From positions 1-40,042 of the forward strand of contig JAJQFB010000009.1 in assembly GCA_021201395.1 (NCBI GenBank): DNA of 40,042 bases, read 5' to 3'. Both the position numbers and the translations under genes were made by a program. Numbering within the stretch: position 1 is the first letter of the stretch; each line of letters starts with the position of its first letter. Below the pieces are notes generated by a model. The model was given only the letters and a program-made list of their open reading frames with translations. It searched no databases and was not told where the DNA came from. Shown here piece after piece: positions 35,463 to 40,042 of this stretch. The DNA is from Clostridiales bacterium (lineage in GTDB: Bacteria > Bacillota > Clostridia > Lachnospirales > CAG-274).

Positions 35463-36153
35463 CGTCTTTAACATAATAACCGACACCGCGAATCGTATGG
35501 ATAAACTTTTCGTTATATTTATCGTCTATTTTTGTTCTTAAATATCTTACATATACATCGACAATATTCGTTTCTCCGAAATAATCATAACCCCAGACCT
35601 TGTTCAAAATCTGCTCTCTCGATATAACAATATTCTTGTTTTTGATGAGATAAGCCAAAAGGTCAAACTCTCTCTTTGTAAGGTCGATATTGTGTTCGCC
35701 TAATTTAACGGTTCTCTTTCCCAAATCGAGGGTCAAATCCTTAACGGTAAGCTTCTTTTCGCCCTCTGCGGCTGCCGAGGTTCTCTTGTGCTTAAGGGCG
35801 ACTCTCATTCTTGCCAAAACCTCTTCTATCGCAAAGGGCTTTGTAATGTAATCATCGGCGCCGTTATCGAGACCCATAACCTTGTCCATAACCTCGCCCT
35901 TTGCCGTAATCATAATTATAGGCACATCGGAGGTTTTTCTGATCCTGCGGCAGACTTCTATACCGCTTAAGCCCGGAAGCATAAGGTCTAAGAGTATAAT
36001 CTTGGGGGCTTCCTCTTCAAATTTTTCAAGGGCGCTTCTTCCGTCGTTTGCCACAATAACCTCGTAGCCCTCGTGTTTAAGCTCAAGCTCCACAAAACGA
36101 GCCAGCTTAACCTCGTCTTCAACTATTAAAACCTTTAAAGCACTGTTATCCAT
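35452..36153 (-). CDS. OmpR/PhoB family response regulator
   Basis: A 233-residue DNA-binding regulator. The receiver domain has the acidic pair VEDE, phosphoacceptor Asp56 in LLDLMLPG, and KPF at the switch lysine. The C-terminal winged helix shows LTKREFDLLAYLIKNKNIVI and VDVYVRYLRTKID, so it binds direct repeats. It is cotranscribed with the kinase gene, whose start overlaps its stop. The promoter at 36214-36242 serves both. Its own intergenic region with the pectate lyase gene is a natural target. Confidence 0.95.
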   Translation of the reverse strand: MDNSALKVLIVEDEVKLARFVELELKHEGYEVIVANDGRSALEKFEEEAPKIILLDLMLPGLSGIEVCRRIRKTSDVPIIMITAKGEVMDKVMGLDNGADDYITKPFAIEEVLARMRVALKHKRTSAAAEGEKKLTVKDLTLDLGKRTVKLGEHNIDLTKREFDLLAYLIKNKNIVISREQILNKVWGYDYFGETNIVDVYVRYLRTKIDDKYNEKFIHTIRGVGYYVKDDEE

Positions 36154-36213
36154 AAACCCATTCCTTTCCTCATAAATATATAAATTTCATAAAATTACGG
36201 TTCATAATATTAA

Positions 36214-36242
36214 ATTATATACTATTTTTTCGGCAAAGTCTA
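36214..36242 (-). promoter_or_regulatory. SigA-type promoter of the two-component operon
   Basis: Minus-strand TAGACT (36242-36237), 17 bases, TATAAT (36219-36214). The leader is about 55 nt. Confidence 0.6.
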
Positions 36243-36404
36243 TATTTATATCAATAAAATTATAAAAATTCACATTTATACGGCGATTAACACTTTATTA
36301 AAATTAGGTTAAAATAACTGTTTTTTATTATTGGCGGATTTTGAAGACAACTTTTCAAGAGAAAAATAAAAAGTAAATTTTTTGATAATAAAAATATGAA
36401 AAGA

Positions 36405-36433
36405 TTGACTTATGCTTAAAATTGCATTATAAT
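36405..36433 (+). promoter_or_regulatory. Strong SigA-type promoter of the pectate lyase gene
   Basis: TTGACT (36405-36410), 17 bases, TATAAT (36428-36433). The predicted leader is about 113 nt, long enough for the structures annotated below it. The stretch 36243-36404 between the two divergent promoters is AT-rich and shows no gene. Confidence 0.85.
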
Positions 36434-36466
36434 TTAGTTAAAGAAATAAAGGAGCGAAAACATAAA

Positions 36467-36536
36467 GGAAACGATGATTAATTCGCCGAAGCAGATTAAT
36501 CATCGGTTCCGTAATATCAGCTGCCGTTACGGCGGC
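36467..36536 (+). promoter_or_regulatory. Structured 5' leader of the pectate lyase mRNA
   Basis: A 16-bp stem (15 pairs, one A-G mismatch) joins 36467-36482 to 36495-36510 around a 12-base loop. A second hairpin, GCTGCCG/CGGCGGC (36520-36536, three-base loop), ends four bases before the AGGAGG at 36541. CCGTAA (36509-36514) can also pair with TTACGG (36527-36532), which would disrupt both. The arrangement looks regulatory but fits no riboswitch class I can name. Confidence 0.55.
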
Positions 36537-36552
36537 TTAAAGGAGGAATTTT

Positions 36553-38931
36553 TTGAAAAGACAAATCTTAGCTTTGGCTATGGCCTGTTTTATGGCTTTG
36601 GGTACCTGCTCCTATGTCGGAGCGGAGGAAAGAACTCAGGCTCCAAGCAATTTACTTGCTTTTGAGGGAGCCAAGGGCGGCGGCAGGTTTACAAGCGGCG
36701 GCAGAGGCGGCGAGGTTTATATTGTAACAAGCCTTGAGGACTACGACCCTGAAACCGAAAAGCCCATCAAGGGAACCTTAAGAGATGCTGTCAGCGGCAG
36801 CAACAGAATCATTGTTTTCAATGTGTCCGGTGTTATTGAATTAAAGGATACGCTGAGGATTAAAACAAAGAATCTGACTATAGCCGGCCAGACGGCTCCC
36901 GGCGACGGAATTACCGTTACAGGGTTTGAAACAAACATAAGCGATGCGGAAAATATAATCATAAGATATATGAGGTTCCGCCCCGGAGCAGACAATATTT
37001 ATGAGGGAGATTCTATGGACGCCATCTGGGGACGCTCCGCCAAAAACATTATGATTGACCATATTTCCACAAGCTGGTCTACTGACGAAACCATGTCAAT
37101 ATACAGAGCCGAAAATATGACGGTTCAGTGGTGTATTGTGGCCGAGAGCCTTGCTATGTCGGGCCACACAAAGGGTCGTCACGGCTACGGCGCTATTATG
37201 GGCGGCTACAACACTACATACCACCACAACCTTATAGCTACCCATACCTCCCGCAATCCGAGAATGGGGGGAGGTACTCCCGAAGCCGACGACAACGACC
37301 ACATTGCCCTTTTCGACCTGACAAACAATGTCATTTACAACTGGGGCTTTAACGGTTGTTACGGCGGCGGCAGGGCGCAGGTCAATTTTACAAACAATTA
37401 CCTTAAGGCAGGCCCCGGAACAAGAGAAAGCGTAGAGACTCAGATTATAGACGCAGGAGAATCGGGAAAACCGGGTTGGTTCTATGTAGACGGAAATGTG
37501 CTTGAAGGCAACGAGGCAGTGACGAATGACAACTCTCTCGGAATTAAGGTTTCCGACGCAGCCGCAGAAACAACCGAAATTGTCGACACCAAGTTTGAGA
37601 TGGACGGAAATTCCGCTGAGGCCTTAAAGGTAACAGACGCAGAGACGGCCTATGAGGAAATTCTCGCCAAAGCAGGGGCAACCTACCCCAGAAGAGACGG
37701 CCTTGACGCCAGAATTTTAACAGATGTTAAAAACGGAACAGGTGAATTTGCCAACAGACATGAGGACGTAGGGGGACTTCCCTACACGGAAACAACAGTA
37801 AGAGAGAACGGCTGGGACACTGACAACGATGGTATTCCCGACAGTTGGGAGGAGGCAAACGGCCTTGACCCGAGCGACCCCTCTGACAGTGCAAAAATCG
37901 CCGATAACGGCTATGCAAACATTGAAAATTATTTCAATTCCATAGTTGATATGGAAAATGTTCCCTCAAACCCCGTTGTTTCAATAAGCAATTTGGAAAA
38001 CAATTCTATTGTTAAGCCCGGCCTTTCCTTTACCGTTGAGGCTTCGGCTGAAAGTGAAAACGGAATTGCAAAGGTTGACTTCTATTTAGGCGAGGAAATT
38101 TTTGCCACAGCAACAAGGGCACCCTATACCGCAAGTCTTGCCCTTGAGGACGGCTCCCACAATATTTCCGTAAAAGCAACTGACGCCTTAGGCAACCAGA
38201 CCCAGTCCGACAGGATTTCCGTTCACGCAAATTCCGAAAACAAGCTTGTAGGCTATACCACAAAGGACATAGGCGAGCCTAACGTAGAGGGAGCGGCTTA
38301 TTCCCTTAACGGCGAAGTTGTTGTCAAAGGCTCCGGTAAAATTTCCGGAGCAGAGGACAATTTCCACTATGCCTACAAGACTATGAGCGGCGACGGAGAA
38401 ATTACAGTTAAGCTTGACTATATTACTCCCGTTGACAATCATGCTTTCGCAGGGGTTATGATAAGAGAATCAACTGATGTTGACGCTAAAGCCGTTGCTC
38501 TGGGAATCTCCCATACAAAGGCCTACGAGTGGAAAGAAACAGACCCCTCCACGGGAAAAAGCACCACCTACTACAGAAACGCTTTCGGGGCTTACCTTGT
38601 ATGCCGCTATGAAACAGGCGGAGAGTTTGACCTTATAGACGAAAACCTCGACTCCCTTGACGGAGCGGAGGAAAGCGGCGTCGCTCTTGTTAAGGACATA
38701 GCCTTTAAAGACTATGACAATTACAACGGCTATTACTTAAAGCTTAAGAGAAGCGGCGACACATTTACGGCCTATGTTTCCGCCCACGGAACAGAGTGGA
38801 CAGAGGTAGGAAGCAGAACAGTTGATATGAACAAGGAGGTCTTGGTAGGCTTTGCCGTTGACGCAAACAAACAGGCCAACGCCATAGACAACTACAACAC
38901 AGCCAAATTCAGCGAAATTACAATTAAGTAA
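36553..38931 (+). CDS. Secreted pectate lyase (PL1) with accessory domains
   Basis: A 792-residue exported enzyme that cleaves polygalacturonate by beta-elimination. A signal peptide (1-24) precedes a parallel beta-helix PL1 domain (about 32-340). Its landmarks are DHISTSWSTDETMS (169-182), RHGYGAIMGG (209-218) and HHNLIATHTSRNPRMGGG (224-241), where the Arg residues fit the catalytic site. A calcium-loop motif DTDNDGIPDSWEEANGLDP (422-440) follows, then an Ig-like module (about 474-560) and a C-terminal beta-sandwich of about 220 residues. No dockerin or cell-wall anchor is present. The start is TTG at 36553, six bases after AGGAGG. Eighteen bases downstream is the ribosome site of a decayed gene, so the two share a transcript. 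Confidence 0.92.
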   Translation: MKRQILALAMACFMALGTCSYVGAEERTQAPSNLLAFEGAKGGGRFTSGGRGGEVYIVTSLEDYDPETEKPIKGTLRDAVSGSNRIIVFNVSGVIELKDTLRIKTKNLTIAGQTAPGDGITVTGFETNISDAENIIIRYMRFRPGADNIYEGDSMDAIWGRSAKNIMIDHISTSWSTDETMSIYRAENMTVQWCIVAESLAMSGHTKGRHGYGAIMGGYNTTYHHNLIATHTSRNPRMGGGTPEADDNDHIALFDLTNNVIYNWGFNGCYGGGRAQVNFTNNYLKAGPGTRESVETQIIDAGESGKPGWFYVDGNVLEGNEAVTNDNSLGIKVSDAAAETTEIVDTKFEMDGNSAEALKVTDAETAYEEILAKAGATYPRRDGLDARILTDVKNGTGEFANRHEDVGGLPYTETTVRENGWDTDNDGIPDSWEEANGLDPSDPSDSAKIADNGYANIENYFNSIVDMENVPSNPVVSISNLENNSIVKPGLSFTVEASAESENGIAKVDFYLGEEIFATATRAPYTASLALEDGSHNISVKATDALGNQTQSDRISVHANSENKLVGYTTKDIGEPNVEGAAYSLNGEVVVKGSGKISGAEDNFHYAYKTMSGDGEITVKLDYITPVDNHAFAGVMIRESTDVDAKAVALGISHTKAYEWKETDPSTGKSTTYYRNAFGAYLVCRYETGGEFDLIDENLDSLDGAEESGVALVKDIAFKDYDNYNGYYLKLKRSGDTFTAYVSAHGTEWTEVGSRTVDMNKEVLVGFAVDANKQANAIDNYNTAKFSEITIK

Positions 38932-38956
38932 GCTTTGCCTTTACGGGAGGAAAATT

Positions 38957-39682
38957 ATAATAAAGAAATTTGTTTCATTTTTACTTACTTTATCAATAGG
39001 GGCTGTTTTTTCCGCAAACACTTTTGCTGCTTCAAGCGGAGCCTGCTGAAAGAATCTGACTTACAGCATAAGCGGCAGCGGCGATATGTACAACACGCCC
39101 TATGATGCCGAAAATTATTTTGACCGGACAGATGCATGGGAATATGAGGACTATTCCTCTGTTGTTTTGGAAAGCGGTATAACCTCTATAGGGGCATGGG
39201 CTTTTGAAATATCTCCTGCCGACAGTATAGTAATTCCCAAAGGAGTAACGTCCATAGAAGCCGGGGTCTTTGCATACTCGAAGCTCAGTTCGGTTACAAT
39301 ACCCGTAAGCGTTTCAAAAATAGAGACGTGCGCTTTTATTGAATGTGAAAATCTTACAGACGTTTATCATAACGGAACACAAACCCAATGGGATTCTATT
39401 GCTATAGACACGGATAATGAGGCTCTTACCTCCGCAGCTATACATCTTGCGGAAGCGGAAAAAAACTCGTTTGATCCTCCTGCATCGGCAGCCGAAGCTC
39501 CGGCTTCTTCGGGCAGCGGTGAAATAACAGTTACGGTAAACGGCTCGGCTGTTTCCTTTGACCGGCCTCCGGTTATATCCGAGGGAAGAACCCTTGTTCC
39601 CGTAAGAGCCATAGCCGAGGCCTTTGACTGTCAGGCAGACCGGGACAGCACCTCAAAAACGGTTGTTGTAACCGATAATTGA
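38957..39682 (+). pseudogene. BspA-like leucine-rich repeat protein with lost start and premature stop
   Basis: GGGAGG (38945-38950) is followed by ATA ATA, where an ATG would be expected, then a good signal peptide (KKFVSFLLTLSIGAVFSANT) and SSGAC. The next codon is TGA (39047-39049), where relatives have Gly in a C-G-x-N-L-T context. The frame then runs on as LTYSISGSGDM, BspA-type leucine-rich repeats (GITSIGAWAF, VTSIEAGVFAY, VSKIETCAF, HNGTQTQWDSI) and half of a copper-amine-oxidase-N-like domain (RTLVPVRAIAEAFDC). It ends at 39682. ATG 39086 could start a 198-residue fragment without a signal peptide or ribosome site. Two independent lesions indicate a dead gene. Confidence 0.8.
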
Positions 39683-39697
39683 TATTACGGCAAAATA

Positions 39698-39736
39698 GAG
39701 AGGTCGGCTGCCCATTAATTGAGCAGCCGGCCTCTC
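39698..39736. terminator. Large hairpin after the BspA-like pseudogene
   Basis: GAGAGG-t-CGGCTGC (39698-39711) pairs with GCAGCCG-g-CCTCTC (39723-39736). No T-run follows on the plus strand, and only a short CTATTTTG on the minus strand, so it may be a terminator without a tail or a degenerate repeat. Confidence 0.5.
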
Positions 39737-39828
39737 GCGCTGCCGCTGCATACCGTTCAGCGCACGGTGTTTCCGTTTTCGCCCCGTCTTTGATACAATT
39801 TAACGATTCCCTTTTCCCTGTGCATCTC

Positions 39829-39920
39829 CGGTGCATTTTTGAAAAGAGCGGTGCATTTTTTCCGCCTCCGGCGCATTTTTCGGTCGGAGCGGTGCATAAA
39901 TTTTTATGAGTGCTGCATAA
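39829..39920 (+). repeat. Imperfect 20-21 bp periodic repeats
   Basis: CGGTGCATTTTT at 39829 and 39849, CGGCGCATTTTT at 39869, CGGTGCATAAAT at 39890 and a diverged CTGCATAATTT at 39913. The unit core recurs every 20, 20, 21 and 21 bases, about two DNA helical turns. Confidence 0.8.
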
Positions 39921-40042
39921 TTTATAGCAATGCCACAAATTACTAAGACAATCCAACGAACCGAAACCAACCCACGCAGTCCGACACATCGATTTGCGAA
40001 AAGGCTTCACTTATGGCTGAATAGAGATCCGGTAAATTACGG

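Larger units (their letters stand above)
39683..40042. other. Gene-free right edge
   Basis: Apart from the hairpin at 39698-39736 and the periodic repeats at 39829-39920, I see no supported gene in the last 360 bases. The open frames here lack ribosome sites and recognisable protein sequence. Confidence 0.6.

Noticed and set aside
36440..36552. c-di-GMP, TPP or tetrahydrofolate riboswitch in the pectate lyase leader
   Set aside because: GGAAACGATGA recalls part of the c-di-GMP-II consensus, but the downstream conserved blocks and pseudoknot of that class are missing, and TPP and THF cores do not match.
39086..39682. Intact 198-residue leucine-rich repeat protein
   Set aside because: The upstream sequence encodes an in-frame signal peptide and domain start cut by a TGA, and ATG 39086 has no ribosome site, so this is the remains of a larger gene.

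Overview
The window looks like chromosome of an anaerobic, spore-forming member of the Clostridia, probably a gut or plant-fibre specialist. The evidence is a GerA germinant-receptor operon, spoIIR, a SCIFF peptide with its radical SAM maturase, formate-tetrahydrofolate ligase, AAGGAGG ribosome sites with frequent GTG/TTG starts, and a secreted SGNH esterase carrying a dockerin next to a PL1 pectate lyase. A pectin-degrading lineage (a Monoglobus-like organism is one possibility) would fit, but genus cannot be fixed from this sequence.

Layout. 1-5.5 kb (+): malQ, two GT2 glycosyltransferases and proC. 5.6-13.8 kb (-): a housekeeping run ftsK/spoIIIE, fhs, rimO, pgsA and a secreted S41 protease, closed by a bidirectional terminator shared with proC. 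14.0-16.0 kb (-): a membrane-anchored hypothetical and gltX. 16.2-21.6 kb (-): DUF1385 (yqhQ), prmC, prfA and glgP. 21.77-21.96 kb (-): a 6S RNA gene with its own promoter. 22.5-25.4 kb (+): a 959-residue secreted protein with CBM-like, SGNH esterase, two cohesin-like and one dockerin domains. 25.5-26.5 kb (-): an Rpn-family PD-(D/E)XK protein with a 12-bp minisatellite. 26.6-29.5 kb (-): SCIFF peptide, attenuating hairpin, SCIFF maturase, and a translationally coupled Orn/Lys/Arg-type decarboxylase. 29.6-33.9 kb (-): gerAA, gerAB, gerAC and spoIIR, where gerAA and gerAC each carry a +1 frameshift in a homopolymer. 34.0-36.2 kb (-): an OmpR/HAMP-kinase two-component system. 36.5-39.7 kb (+): pectate lyase with a structured leader, then a decayed BspA-like leucine-rich repeat gene. 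The right edge holds a 20-21 bp periodic repeat and no gene.

How it fits together. MalQ and GlgP are the two enzymes for remodelling and phosphorolysing alpha-glucans. The esterase and pectate lyase are both exported and suited to deacetylating and cutting pectin. The two-component system is divergent from the pectate lyase and is a candidate regulator of it. The GerA operon has a good SigG-type promoter, so it was built for forespore expression, although as sequenced two of its three receptor subunits are out of frame.

Most notable observations: a SCIFF peptide with five instead of six cysteines, in which the residues aligning with the thioether-forming Cys and its Thr partner are both Ser; a leader upstream of the pectate lyase with mutually exclusive hairpins next to the Shine-Dalgarno; cohesin-like and dockerin domains in one esterase; two frameshifts in one germination operon; and a near-identical 23-bp element duplicated upstream of proC and pgsA.
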